Counted from the stretch's first letter, positions 47,901 to 60,330 are shown. The stretch is DNA of 64,000 nt from Distichodus sexfasciatus (GCA_032718565.1 JAVGVS010000017.1:4376866-4440865), one strand, 5' to 3'. Program-made: numbers and translations. Notes: a model not told the origin generated them from the sequence alone.

Positions 47901-50900
47901 AGCCATCGTGTCAATATCCGTCTCTAGGACTGTCACGGGTTGGGCAAAACACTGCATTTCCGTCCTTCCCTCAGCCGGCCCTCGTGGCTCCGCCACGGCA
48001 ACACTCTCGTTCTCACAGAAATCGTCGATGTCCGTCTCCAAAGGCGAAGCGCGATCTTCGCTGGGAGTTGCATCTTGTGCGGGAGGCTCCAGGTTCTTAA
48101 AATTTGCAGCAGGAAGAAGAAGTGCTTGCTGGGTGGGATGAAGCGAGTGCTGCTGGAGGTTGTTGTTCATGGTGAAGTAGGACTCGGGACAGCCGTTCTC
48201 CATGTTTAGTGCTGGTTTGCTGTCAGGTGATGAGTTGTGGTGAACAGTCAAATCCCACTCTGCTCGGTGCCTGTGGAAGACGGGTTTCACAACGTTTGGT
48301 CTATACTGATCCGGAGGTGGAGGCAGGCATTGGTCTGACAATCTGAAATGGGACAGAGGAATATGGCCAGATAAGTTTGGATATGGAAGGCAGAGATAGT
48401 ATGTTCAAATGTGACTCTGAACGGCAAAACTAGTCACTTGCCGCAAATTTTCAAAATTGAGTTATTATGTTCATGAAAGGGCATAAATCAACCTTCAAAA
48501 CGATACCTATATCGAATGACTCGGACAACATATGACTGAGATATCAACATGAAAAGGAGTCGGGTTTCTCCTGTCACGGCAAGTGAGAAACGGAGAAATC
48601 TGCCTTTAAAGTTGACTATCGCCGTAGCACTCACAGACGCTTGGTGCGGTCGCGGCTACGTTTGCATTTACGGTAGCCTACGCTGCATTCACAGCCACAC
48701 GGATAGCCTACCTGCGTTAGGTTAACTGAACTCGGGAGACGAAGATGGATTCCAGAGAAATATCTTCACGCTAGTCAACGAGTGGATTTACCGTAAATAT
48801 TGAAGTAGAGCGGTCAAAACAGAAACTTTTAACATTCTGCTGGAATAGAATTCCTCACCTCAAGAAAGTCACGTTTTTAGGATGGAAAGGGTAAGTTTTT
48901 CAGCGAAATTTATTCACAACAGTACAGTATAGACCTTCCAGTATAAGTCTATACTGTACTGTTGTGAATAAATTTCGCTGAAAAAGCTAACAGCTAATAG
49001 TTTTGCTAAGCAGCAAATACATCTGGAAAGTCTCCCTTGGGTTAAGGTCCTTGCTCCAGGGCACAATGGTAACTAGAGTTAGCATAGAGCCAGACTTGAA
49101 CCTACAACTTTTTTTGTCAGTAGTTCATTAACATCTCACCTTGTGCTTGACTCCGTCATTGGTGGAGATGGATCTATCACAGTGTTACATTCATAGTGTT
49201 GGGATACGGGTGTGTCTCTTTCTTTTGGAGGTGGAGCGACGGGTTTGAAAGCTCGGCGCTGAAAGGCAGGGCTATGCGGCGCTAGAGGTCGCTCCTGGCA
49301 ACACTGCTGACAGCCGTCTGCACCATCCCTTGGAGGTAGGCTGTAGGAGCGCTGGCGCGTCATTTTGGGGATGACAGGAGGGCACGTGGCATAGATTTGA
49401 GGCTGTGGTAGAGAAGAGGAGGCAGACGCTGAGGAAAAGAGGTTGTGGTGGGAGGCTCGTCTCCGGTGGTACTGCCCCCATTTTGGAGGTGGTGGACGTG
49501 GAGGAGGAGGACCTTTTTTCTTTCTTGTCTCATTGGCAGATGCAACATTCTCATCCAGTTCTCTCAGTGTAGATGAAGACATTCTGCTGGCATTCGCATT
49601 GGCCACGATGTGGCTGTAACTGCACTGGGATTCCACACGAAGGTCATTTTCGGACATGGCACGGTTTTTAAGTGAGAACACGGGTGGCCGATCATCATGG
49701 TTTCTAGAATATGGTCTCACAGGTTGCCTGGGCTCTCGTCTGTACTGAGAGTAGTCTCTATAAATAGAAAGAATAAGCATTAGGAAAATTGGTACATGTA
49801 TGCCATTTCATCCTTTGAAAACTTCAGGCTTTGAAGGCTTCAGTTATTCAACCCATAATTTACAAAATACATAAAAATCAAAGAAGTCAATCCTGCTCAT
49901 CCCCTCACATGTAGGAACTTACAGAAAGGAAATGATCTTACCTCTCAGTCAGGCTGAACTTCCTGTTAAGTTTTGTTTGTTCCAGCTGCCATACAGGATG
50001 ATCCTGGGGAAGACATTTGCCAAGTGATTCAAAACAGGAATGTGTTTGGATACTATAGTTTCACTGGTGCCTGACGCACAAGGCGAGGCGTATGGAAAGC
50101 TTGGCTTTAAAAAACTTGAGGTAGTCAACAGTTCGGCTCCTTTTAGTCATAGTTGCATTACCATTCAGAGACAGTTGTTGAAACTTGGCGACATTCGTAG
50201 ATCCAACTCTAATTACAAACTTGAAATTATGGACTATGAATCGTACACTCGAGACATTTGAGTACATATGCTAAAGTACCATCAATAACACTAGCAGAAG
50301 TTTTGCATATTAGACTAAAACTGTTATGTCTAAGATCAGTTTAAACATGAATTGTACGCCACATGACACCATTTAAAAGGGAAGATTTGGCACAGCAGCT
50401 GTATGAATCTAAAAAGAGCGTAATAAAAATAATTTTCTGAATGAGATAATGAACTCAGTGAATAGTAAAAACAACATACATATTCAGTCTGGAGCATATT
50501 TATGAAATATTTAATATCAGCTTCTGTCCTGGTTGGACTCTTGAGGAAGCACAGTTTTAATGTTCTATACATCTGGTAATGTTAAAAGGAGACTGAACTC
50601 TTCTGTAGGTATAAAAACAACAGTTCCTATGAAAAATCCTATGAAATATACAATTACCTCTACCTTAATTTCTGACAGCAAGAAAAGGTTTACAGACAGT
50701 GAGACAGCAGAGGCCTGAACTTCCTTTTAATCCGTGGTCCTTTATAAGCTTGGCAGGCCCAACACTTCAGAGCCTATGATTTGTCCAGTATTATTGTTGG
50801 ATGGCTTCTCTAGTTCTAAAGCAAGTGACCCAAATCCAACAGCCAGGAGATCCCAGGAACTTACTCTAGGCCCGCTGTGCTCCATAAATCCCAATAGTAT

Positions 50901-53900
50901 ACTCTGTTCCATATGCAGCCCAAGGACTTCTTATATTAACTGCAATATTTGATTTATTTATAGGCCTGTTTCTAGACTATTGACTGTACAGAAGAGGCTT
51001 CATAATTTATCACTGTTAATATAATGTTACATTTTGCAATATCTCTGGTATTTGTTTGACTGAAATGTATATTTATGCATGGCCAAAATTTTTGGCTTTG
51101 CAAATCATAACAGTATGTCCTTTGTGAACTGTTGAGAAATCCCCGATCATTTTAAAACAGTAGTATAAAGCGGAATGAGTTTGACATCAAAATAGAAAGT
51201 GTTCACTAATAAATAAAAGTGAAGTTTGGTCTCAAGTGTGCAATCTCACCTCTGTTGGAGTGCAGCTCCTGGCCTTGTATGCAGGGTGTTGGCGGTAGTG
51301 GTCTGTCTGATACTGCTGGCTCATGAAAGGCCGAAAAGCTGAGCATGGCTTTTGAGTGTCAGAGTTGGCCTTGGTATAGAAACTGTCTGCCTCCTTTAGG
51401 CATGTTGTAGTTTGAGAAAGGAGGGGTTGTTGTAGATTTGTATCACACGGCAAAGGTGTCGTCCTTGGGGTATTGCTCAAATCGTGTCCTTTGTACCCAA
51501 AATCTCTGTTGGTCTCCCATTTTCTCTCCACCTGCTGTTGCTCTCTTTCTGCCTCCTTCCTTGCTCTTTCTCTCTCCCTCTCTTGTTCCTGCTCCATTTC
51601 CCAGGCTTGTAGTCTCTCCTGTTCTTTCATTCGTTCTTGTTCCCTACGTCTCTCCTGCTCTCTTTGCCTTTCCATCTCCTTCTCTCTCTCCTTTTCCAAT
51701 TCCCTCTCAGCAATCCTCTCTCGTTCTCTCTCCCTCTCTTGTGTAGTGCTCACAAACTGCCTCCTGGTCTCAAGTGAACTGACTGGATTTCTATCAATAA
51801 CTCCACCCTGGTATGAGAATCTCCTTCGTCCAAGATTAGGGATTGATTCAAGGTGATCAGGAGAAGATGGATCATTCTTCCGTCCTGGCTTCTCTGTCCT
51901 CTGGGGCCGGTGTGTTAGGCTTGCCAGGTTGGTCACAGACTGACTCAAGTTCCTACTTGTCTCCTCAAAAAATTTCCTCCGATCTTCAAAAGGTGGAATG
52001 TCACAGTCATCTAATCGACTAGATCTCCCACTGGAAGAACCAATTCTTCCTCTTGATGTTCCAAGCTTCAAAGATGAATGTCCTGTTATATCACCACTTG
52101 TCTTCCCTGCTGGTTGCATTTCTGGTTGCAGTTTGAGTTCTGGTGTCCAGCGCCAACGTCTAGATTTACCCGCTGGTGTCAACTCCTCAACCACTTGGCC
52201 ACACACCGGCCTGGTCACCTCAGTAGACTGGATCCTCTGGGTTTTGTCTTGCAAAACTTGGGCATCTTCAGTTCTGATTCTGGAATGTTCCAAAGAATTT
52301 ATTCCACAGCATTCATCTGAAAGTTGCTGAGATGGTATGTTTAAGCCAGACCTTCTAGGCTGGATATGTGCATTCTGGACACTGGTCTGGTTTTGAAATC
52401 TGTGTTCATTCATTTCTATACATTCTGATTTATCCTCCATATGAAGGCTCACACCATCCTCTTCCTCTACTGTCTCACCATCACAAAGGAGCCCACCAGG
52501 GCCTTTGCTCTTCTGCAGCTGAGCCTTTTTTCTTTGGATCTCGTTGCGAAGGTTTGTGGCAAAACGCTCACTCCGACGGCGAGATTTGGACATGCGAAAA
52601 TGGCGCTTTGGAGGTGGCTTTGGAGGCTCACCTTTATCTCCCCGCCCTCCTTTTTCTTGAGTCTCTTCAAGTAAAGTGTCCATACTGGCTGCAGCACTTA
52701 CAGGTCCAAAATCTCTCTCTAAAAACTGAGAGTCAGAGGGTAAGTTCCCAGGGCATATGTTTCTGCTAGGTTCTCCTGGAACACTGACAGATCGTCTCCA
52801 TGAATGTTGGATAGGAGAGAGGCTCTGGCCTGAATCAAAAGGTTCATCCTCCACTCTTTGTTCCTCAAGCTCCAACGTGGACACAGAACCAGGGGTGGAG
52901 CACCTACTTCCTCCCCATTTTCCTGAGGCTACAATATCGGGACTGCTTTCTCTTGTGTCCTCTCTAGGCTGCAGATGAGAACACTGGCCAGAAACGGATT
53001 CAGGCTTTGCACTATTGTCACCTGACAGTTCCATCATGCCTAACTGGGAGGCAAGTAACTTTTCAGGGGCACTATGTCTGTGCATCCTATACTGAAGACT
53101 GTTGTCTAAATGGTTGCTATGGTTGTTGGAACTCTCTGCTGATACTGGACTGGACCTGGAAGAGCGTTGCTCCAAAGGTTGGAGGTGTTGAAAGTGGCAT
53201 CTGCTTCGACATTCCTCTGTAAGTCCACTTTGGCTATCTTTACATTGTTCTCTTTGAGAGCTTATAGTGTAATATGGTTCCGCTCTACTTCTTTTCAAGT
53301 CTTGGCTGTTTTCTTGTGCATCGTTCGGACATGTGCCTCCATTGAATAACTCATGGTTGTGTGGAGGTTTCTCAATGGTACAGCAAGTCAAACTCGGTAT
53401 GCCCACGGGAGCAGACACACAGCGTTTATCGGTCACTCCCGGTCTGCCTCTGGTGGCTCTGAAACTATCCTTTCTCATGGGGGGCTGCGGAGGTCCACAC
53501 TTCTGCTCCTCATAGCTGTAGGACGAGGGCCTTGCTTTAACCTCGGGCCTATGTGGCAGGGACCTGGACTTGATGCTTGCCTCCTCACAACGCATTTCTC
53601 CCTGCCCACTGGTCACAGAGTGTGGACGGCCCTCTGCGAACCTGCAAGAGGTGCCAAGGCCTTGTAGGAGACTGTCCATAGAGCTGTTCTCCTCAGGCCG
53701 TAGAGATACGGTGTAGTCAGAGGTGTTTGAGCTGGCAGAGAAAGAGCTATAGGCCGAGTCTCGTTTATTGTTGAAGATGGCAGGATCAATAGGGGAAAGT
53801 TGACTCTCGTAGTAACCTTGACTTGGAGGGTTATCCAGACTCTCCATGCTCCCTACGGAGCTGCTGCGATCTGTGCTGCAGTGCCTGGAAAGGTGGCCCA

Positions 53901-56565
53901 ACTGCATGGACAGCTCACTACAGAGGGAGAGAGAGAGCAAGAGAGATGAATGTATAATCTGTAATATGAAAATACAAGCTACACCATGGTTTCCTTGGTA
54001 GCATTCTAAATATTTTTCAATCACAACCTTAAAAACCACAATGATGTAGGTCAATGTGATACATAAGGTCTATTAAAAGTGGTTCCACCCCTGGCAGAGT
54101 ATACTTCCTCTTGCCATCAGAACTGCTAAGCTCCTTGCGGTCTTCAAACATCGTCTAAAGACCCTCTTCAATAAGCATCTAGGGGACTAACTACCCCTCA
54201 TACCTTTCGTTAACTTACTTTAACTTGGAAAAAAACTTCTCCATTACCTTTGATGCACCTATTCTTGTTGACTGTGCATTGAAGTGTGACAGCAGCTTTT
54301 TCATTCAGATTTAAATTTAGCTTTACAGTTATGAAGAACAGATGTGGACCAAAACACTGATGTATGTCAGTCTGGATATGTATGCTAAACGACATAAATG
54401 TAAATGTAACAATTACAGTCTGTTACGTTTATCAAAAAAGACAAAAAACATGGCAGTGCTACAAAGCACAGAGTTTCTGTTCTCATTTCTTCTCTCACTG
54501 CAGCGGAAACAGGAAGAAAGGAAATTAGGTGTCCGCTAAGGAAATCGCACATTTTTGCCAACAACATCTCAATCCCATCACTGGTAGACAGTGCAGAACA
54601 CGTGAGAACATTTTCCCCATACACTTAATGTATAAAATTAAAATAGAACAGTTTCTTTATGAATACACAATGACTGGATTTTTCAACAGGCACTACAGAG
54701 ATTTGTTTTTTAATGCAACAAAACCATGATAGATGTTAAGTCTGTTAGGCAAACATAAAATTTTTGAAAGCTTCTCAAAAATAAAGGCAAAAATTCAGCC
54801 AAAGCCAATATTGACCACATCCTTTTTTATACCTTCAGATATATTTTATAAGTTCCACAAGCTAAAGTAACTTGGGAAAGACATACTTGGCTAAGTATCA
54901 GAATTCAGAAAGATTTGGACCATGATCTTACATAAACAAATCCACTTACTCTCATTAAACATAATCACATTAAATGAGATTAGTGATAAATATCAAATGT
55001 AATGGCCCAGATACACTTGGCACGCTGGGACGCAAACAATCAGCACAAGTGTGTTTATCTACACTCACAATAATGACCATAATGAGAAAAGGGGAAAGCT
55101 CCTGCCCTGAGGATCATTACTGTCTACAGATGATATAAAATGATTTAAAAGTATTTTCCCATTTAAAGTGTACTTGGCTTATGTTTTTGGCAGTGTTTGA
55201 GACATTTACATTTCATTATTGAAATGTAGCTTATTGTCTAAGTGTTCTCTTATTCTGTTTTGTGTCACCAGTCTGAAAAGAATGTCTGAATCAGAAGCCT
55301 GAAAATAGCAATGGTATCCGGCGAAGGCGTGTGTTGACATAAGACGTGAGATCATTGGCTTCCTGCTGATTGTGTACAGATTTGTCAGAGGCAAAAATCC
55401 CCCAGGAAAAAATGCAGTTTCATTACACACAGACAGAAATAAGTAAATACACACACTAAATCCTTAAACAAATTATCACAATCCAGCAAACCAATATGTA
55501 CGAAAGTCAACAGAGGACATGCATCAACCTTTTTTTTTCTCATTATCTCGAGATCATCCGTTATTTCTCGTGATTCCGAGACACCAAAAGTCCTTTTCTT
55601 GAGATCCCAACTTGTTTTCGTGACAGATTTAGTATCTTGACAATACGTCATTATCATCATCATGGACAGTTTAATTGATATAGCAGCATATTTTTTTGAC
55701 ACTGGACAACTGTCATATCAGTGTCCATTAAGGGTCGGCTGATTACCGCTGACCGATATTAGGTATTTCGGTGCCGATTAATGGTATTAGTGTTTAATTT
55801 CGACAATCACCGATATTAAGTAATCACAAGGTGCGCTACTGTGGCTGTACTGCCATCTCTTCTCTCTGTGCCTTTTGCTCTCAACTCGCTGCTTAATTTA
55901 ATGTGCCGCCCACAACAGTCTCTGATTGGTTAAATATGTCACAAGAGTAGTAGCCAATCAACATTCAAGCCTTGTTGTCATTCACACCACTCTCACACAT
56001 GAACGCAGAAGAGAGTTTCAGCTTAGATTGGTGTTTGTAAAATAAACATTTTTGACAGAAATTTTGTATTTTGTGTATCGGTTCCAAATATCGGTCACTG
56101 GCCTTGTTAACTAGCAATAATCGGTATCAATAACGGCCCTGAAAAACCAATATCGGTCAAACTCTTGTGCCCATCACTTGAGACAGAGGCCTTTATTGTT
56201 GGGGAAATGAAAAAAATAACTTATGACCTTGAGGTGTCAAAATCATGAGGAAAAAAAACTGGGGTTTGCCAAAACCAAAAAATAATAAAAAATAACTTGA
56301 TGACTCTTCTTTATTTTTCGTACATATTGCTACAGGAAAGGTTGGTACAGATCTCATGTCCTAAGCATTTTTAGCCTGTGTAGGATTCACTCGCATGCAT
56401 GCCCACCTGTTGTCACCCCCAGATTGCCACGGTACGCTGAAGGGGGTGGGGTGGAGCTGCATGGCCGGGGGGCCGTCTGGACTGCCTGCTGGACCAGGCA
56501 CTGAAGGCAGCTCCGACAGCTTCGCCAGGTGCCACGAATGAGGACGGATCAGAGGTACAGTGCGT
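44964..56565 (-). CDS. Shroom-family actin-binding protein, 5' part outside window
   Basis: In-frame exons (minus, 5' to 3'): 56565-56407, 53917-51250, 50003-49942, 49757-49140, 48342-47710, 47114-46970, 46263-45991 and 45251-44964. They encode about 1,615 residues. The first visible exon has RPHSWHLAKLSE, a Shroom-specific segment after the PDZ domain. The PDZ exons must lie beyond 64,000. The giant exon contains the ASD1-type block SVGSMESLDNPP...NKRDSAYSSFSASS (actin binding), Ser-rich linkers and a long Glu/Arg tract. Exon 49757-49140 has the proline stretch GPPPPRPPPPKWG. The last three exons encode the ASD2 coiled coil (LLNKMRDFSEM… to GYGQY), which in this family binds Rho kinase to drive apical constriction. 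The paralogue (shroom1-4) is not resolved. Confidence 0.92.
46338..46927. repeat. hAT-type MITE in an ASD2 intron of the Shroom gene
   Basis: The ends TAGTGGTGGGC are inverted repeats. A perfect 8-bp duplication GTTTTAAC flanks it (46330-46337 and 46928-46935). It carries 'ggcgttaacgtgctgcgtta' near one end and 'tagattaatctagatta' repeats near the other. It makes up 590 of the 706 bases of the intron 46264-46969. Confidence 0.9.
47163..47332 (-). repeat. tRNA-derived SINE
   Basis: Minus-strand head 'ggtggtgatggtctagcggtc', B box 'gggttcaaatcc', body 'gggtccctgagcaagactctta', then 'gtctagataaaggcgtctga' and tail 'aaatgctgtaaatgtaaatg'. It is the most complete copy in the window and lies in a Shroom intron. 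Confidence 0.8.
47536..47561. repeat. (TAA)n microsatellite
   Basis: Eight 'taa' units stand in tandem in a Shroom intron. Confidence 0.9.
48410..48985. repeat. Element 'B', copy 2, ending in a 39-bp hairpin
   Basis: Starting at 'tgtgactctgaacggcaaaa', this copy runs in reverse order relative to 36632-37257 and matches it over about 500 bases. The far inverted end is missing. In its place, 48896-48934 and 48947-48985 form perfect 39-base arms around a 12-base loop. It lies in the Shroom intron 48343-49139. Confidence 0.85.
49015..49115 (-). repeat. Truncated tRNA-derived SINE
   Basis: Only the middle of the 47163-type SINE is left ('gtctcccttgggttaaggtccttgctccagg...gaacctacaac'). It ends 25 bases from the Shroom exon 49757-49140. 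Confidence 0.5.
54060..54420 (+). repeat. LINE 3' remnant with SINE-like tail
   Basis: At about 54,100-54,190 one frame reads …RTAKLLAVFKHRLKTLFNKHLGD and then stops, which resembles the C-terminal end of non-LTR retrotransposon proteins. The noncoding part then ends with 'gtctggatatgtatgctaaa' and 'cgacataaatgtaaatgtaa'. That tail matches the tail of the tRNA-derived SINEs in this window. Intron of the Shroom gene. Confidence 0.55.
54421..55728. other. Shroom intron sequence without supported features
   Basis: AT-rich noncoding sequence. Open frames at 54,385, 55,206 and 55,385 on the minus strand give low-complexity products and no splice context. Confidence 0.45.
55729..56166. repeat. hAT-type MITE 'A', copy 2
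   Basis: The element begins TAAGGGTCGGCTGATTA and ends in ...AATATCGGTCAAACTCTT. Flanks GTGTCCAT (55721-55728) and GTGCCCAT (56167-56174) form an 8-bp target duplication with one mismatch. It shares 'acaaggtgcgctactgtggc' and 'cccacaacagtctctga' with copy 1 and lacks the B insertion. Confidence 0.8.
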
Positions 56566-56649
56566 CTGTCAAAACACAGGCCATCAGTAGTCAGACACTG
56601 ACACTGCATTGATTTATATTAGGCTCTAGACACATTTTTCTTTCAGTTT

Positions 56650-56842
56650 AAAAATCTACATTTATATTTACATTTATGCATTTACCAGAAACGTAATATC
56701 CATTTTCCTAATTTCATGCAGAATTTTCCTGAGAGCAACTTGAACTTAAGGGTCTTGCTCAGGGACCCAATGATGAGAATACTGGAAGTAGGATTTGAAC
56801 CCACAGCCTCTTGGTCCAGACCATTTGACCACCACACCCCCA
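56650..56842 (-). repeat. tRNA-derived SINE in a Shroom intron
   Basis: Reversed, it starts with a tRNA-like head ending in 'gtgggttcaaatcctac', followed by 'gggtccctgagcaagaccct' and the tail 'aatgtaaatataaatgta'. Confidence 0.75.
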
Positions 56843-56893
56843 TGTAAAATGCAGTTTGAAGCTGTGGTAAAAGTAACAAATTACAACTACTAC

Positions 56894-57154
56894 TAGGGAT
56901 GCACCAATCCAATACGTGGATCAGATATCGGTCTGATACTGACTCAAATAGCTGGATCAGGTATCTGTGGTATGGAGCCGATCTGTAAACTATAGGTTTT
57001 TCTACACTCTACGAGGATTTTTTTTGCATATGAGCGTACACAAAATGTGTTATGCATCAGGAGTGTTACTGCGATAAAGCTGGTTTATTGCTCAACATTC
57101 CCGCCAAATCCCAAGTATCTGTATCGGAACTAAAGTTGGATCGGAGCATCCCTA
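56894..57154. repeat. MITE with ends TAGGGATGC
   Basis: The ends TAGGGATGCACCAATCCAA and, reversed, TAGGGATGCTCCGATCCAA are inverted repeats. Flanks ACTACTAC (56886-56893) and ACTACGAC (57155-57162) are an 8-bp duplication with one mismatch. 261 bp, noncoding. Confidence 0.85.
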
Positions 57155-58890
57155 ACTACGACACATGGCTGTAATTAAGCATTTTTTGGGTACTATTTGA
57201 GAAGAGTATTTTGTACTTTTACTTATGTACTATTTTAACACCAGTTCCACCATCATCTCATACCATTGTTGTCATACATATCGAGTGAAATTAAAAATAG
57301 TTAAGGAATTAACATCCTGAACCACTGAGAGAACCATTGATTCCCGTTGGTTGCATGCATCACTTGTGAGATGACGGGTTGAAACAGTCTTCATCAAATT
57401 AACTGTGAATCTGGTGATAAATGGACGTTTCCAAAAAGCTGATATTCTTTACTAGTCACAACTATCTTTATCTCTGTTATTCACTGTCAAAAGACAAAAA
57501 TGATTTGTGACCACAACACTGTGCATTTTAGTTTAAATGTCTGCTCTAGATATGAGGACCTTCATCATCTTGGAGAGAAACTTGAGAAAAATCTTTAAAA
57601 TTCTTTCATTAACGAATTAAACTGCAGCTTTCATGGAAGTATGCCAAAATTCCAGGTATGTCCTATTGCTTCCATTGATTAAAAAAAAACCCCAACTCGA
57701 TATTACCAAACTTCCCGGATGCTGATCTGTTTCCCAAGGGAACAATGGTCCTGAATGGCTTATTATTCCACTAATAATAAAAACCGTGATCCCTAAGGAA
57801 GATGTGGCTGGGAAACAAAACTTACAAAATGGGACATTTTGGGAAAAGTACACACTCAGAACTGGTTTAGGGTGGAACAAGTATACAACAGCAATAACGT
57901 TATGAGGAAAGACGTTCTGCGTTTATAATGCAGACCCTTTCGGAGTAGTTGCAGCAACACTGTCAACATACTGCACTTCTAAGCCTTTTTGAAATCCCTT
58001 TTAAAAGATTTTTTTTTTTAAACATAACTATACTGACATTCAAGTTCGACAATTGCTTTCATCTTGTGCATATGCAGGTGTGCTACATCCTGGGTTAGAA
58101 AGATAAAAAACCTGTTCAGAGATTTTCTTCAAGCATTCTGATATCCTAATTAACCAAAAGAGTTCACCTGGTTATGAGAACACGTAAAAAGAAAACTTGA
58201 CATACCTTTTAAAAAAAGTCCGTTCACACCTGTTTATGTCATCATGTAATCAGAATTACAATAAAATAGTTCCAAAGAATTTCTGATAAAAGCCAAAGGA
58301 CATTTTTGTCTGAAGAAGCCACAATCGTAAAATGCCTCTATCATTGTGAAATAAAGTAAGACTAGGAAATATATTTCGTTAGACACTAGAATGAGCTAGA
58401 TTACGCTTATTCAGTTTTAAACACTTTCTGGAACAACGTCACTAAACAAACCTTAATCTAAATCTACTGAAGTTTCTTTAGACGAGTTAATTAGTGACAA
58501 CCATTAAAACTCCACGGGAAAAGTTACACAGTGGAACCTCAGATACTGGCCCTGACACTAAATAAATCTTGCTCCCTCAGAAAAGTGACAAAATGGACTC
58601 ACAAGAAACAACAGCTGAAAAAAATCACAAAGTCTCTGCGCTGGTCAGGACAACTCGTGTGAAAATCCGCTGGGCTCCAGGCAGGTCTGGTTCAAGGCTA
58701 GATTTCAATTTTAAAAATGTAATGTTCCTTGGGAGAAACCAGAAGCCGGACTAAACCGATACCGCCACGGACCACGCCACTTTTAACTTCGGTGGTCATA
58801 TGAGTGAAGGCTTGTGGTCATTTAGCAGTAATGAGGCAGTCTGAACTGATTTCTAGTTCAGGACAAATGAACACGAAACCCTCCTCCCTC
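57155..58890. other. Shroom 5' intron sequence
   Basis: I see no PDZ-coding exon or other supported exon. A plus-strand frame at 58,569-58,754 and a minus-strand frame at 57,617-57,880 show no recognised domain. Confidence 0.45.
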
Positions 58891-58896
58891 CCCGAT

Positions 58897-59028
58897 CACA
58901 CACACACACCACACACACACCTCTCTCCCTCCCTCTCTACATGCCTAGTTAGAGCCAAAGACTATGCAGTCAAGAGGCAAGATTTTTTGCCTCTATTGCC
59001 CTAACATACACACACACACACACACACA
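58897..59028. repeat. Two (CA)n microsatellites
   Basis: CA tracts occur at about 58,897-58,921 (broken by one C) and 59,005-59,028, separated by a pyrimidine-rich 'ctctctccctccctctc' run. Confidence 0.85.
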
Positions 59029-59329
59029 AAACCTCCCACTCACTCTCTCTAATGACATTAGCGAGAGGAAGCGGTTCTCAGACGGAGAGGAAACTATGTT
59101 CGGAGCAGATAAAGAGGCAAGCCGCTGCTAAAATAATACCCAGGCTCCTCTCCTATTATTGTTTGAATGAGGGAAAAATGTGAGGACCACTTCCTGTCTC
59201 TCTGGGAGAGCTGTCAGCTTTGACCAGCAGGGAGAGAGAGAGAGAGGGAGAATGATATACAGGCTGAATGATGGATAGATATGAATAGACTGAGCAATAG
59301 ACAGGCAGAGCGACATTCAAATGGGAAAA

Positions 59330-60330
59330 AGAGAGACTAAACAATCGAAACATGGGAAACAGACAACTGAACGACAAACTGAAAGACAGATAAATGGGAA
59401 ATAGACCGAACGACAGACAAACTGGCAGACATTTACAGAAAATAAACAACATGGAGCAATAGATAAACTTACAGAACGAAAGACAAACAGAAACAAGAGA
59501 CAAACAGACACAGTGACACAATGAGACACAGACAGACACAACCAGAGACAGACAGATGCAATGAGACACAGATGCAATGAGAGAGACAGGCAGACATAAT
59601 GAGCGACAGACACACACAACAAGAGACAGACACAATAAGAGTCAGGCAGACACAATAAGAGTCGGGCAGACACAACGAGGAACAGGCAGACACAAGGGGA
59701 AACAGATACAACGAGAGACAGACAGATGCCATGTAGAGCTGAAACGATTATTCAAATAACTTGAATAATTTGATTACAAAAAATGGTTGAGACAATTTTT
59801 CTAGAATCAATGCTTTCTTTAATTCATTTCACTCGCTAGAACATGCACCGTTTGTGTTTCACACGGACGCTTATTAGTGACACACAACAATCCCATAGAT
59901 TTTCCGTAATTTGTTGCGGAACGCGGCTCCGAGGGGTGCACAGGGGATTGTGGGAAATTTAGTTCCCTTCTAGAAAGGCCTAAAACAGCTCATTTTAAAG
60001 GTCAAATTGGTTAAAAATGACCCAAAACTTTCTTCATTTTCAATTGATCAGATTTTTTTCCCCCAATTTTATGGAAAAAAAGTTATGGTTAGCTCATACA
60101 TTAGAATAAGCCTAAAAACAAAGTTATTGTCTTTTTTCTGTTTAAAAAAAATAATTTATCCTATTACTTGATTAATAGATGAAAACACGATAGAATACTT
60201 GTTTACAAAAAGAATCGATAGTTGCAGCTCTAATACGATGAGAGACAGACATAATGAAAGATAGACACTACAAGAGACCTGCAGACACAACTGGAGAGAG
60301 AGACAAACACAATGACAGACATACAGACAG
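59330..60330. repeat. GACA-rich minisatellite, split by a MITE
   Basis: From about 59,330 to 59,733 the sequence is a degenerate array of 'gacagacaga', 'caatgagacaca' and 'gagacaggcagacacaa' units. The array resumes at 60,238 ('gagacagacataatg...') and continues to about 60,330. Long open frames on the minus strand here, rich in Cys, Leu and Ser, are artefacts of the repeat. Confidence 0.8.
59734..60232. repeat. hAT-type MITE 'C', copy 2
   Basis: The ends TAGAGCTGAAACGATTATTCA and, reversed, TAGAGCTGCAACTATCGATT match copy 1 at 39003. Flanks ATGCCATG and ATACGATG agree at six of eight positions. Inserted in the GACA minisatellite. Confidence 0.8.

Noticed and set aside
51438..53667. Many plus-strand open frames of 60-133 codons
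   Set aside because: They are antisense shadows of the 2.7-kb Shroom exon.
59128..59759. Long Cys/Leu/Ser-rich minus-strand frames
   Set aside because: They are translations of the GACA minisatellite in several frames at once, a known artefact of stop-free simple repeats.
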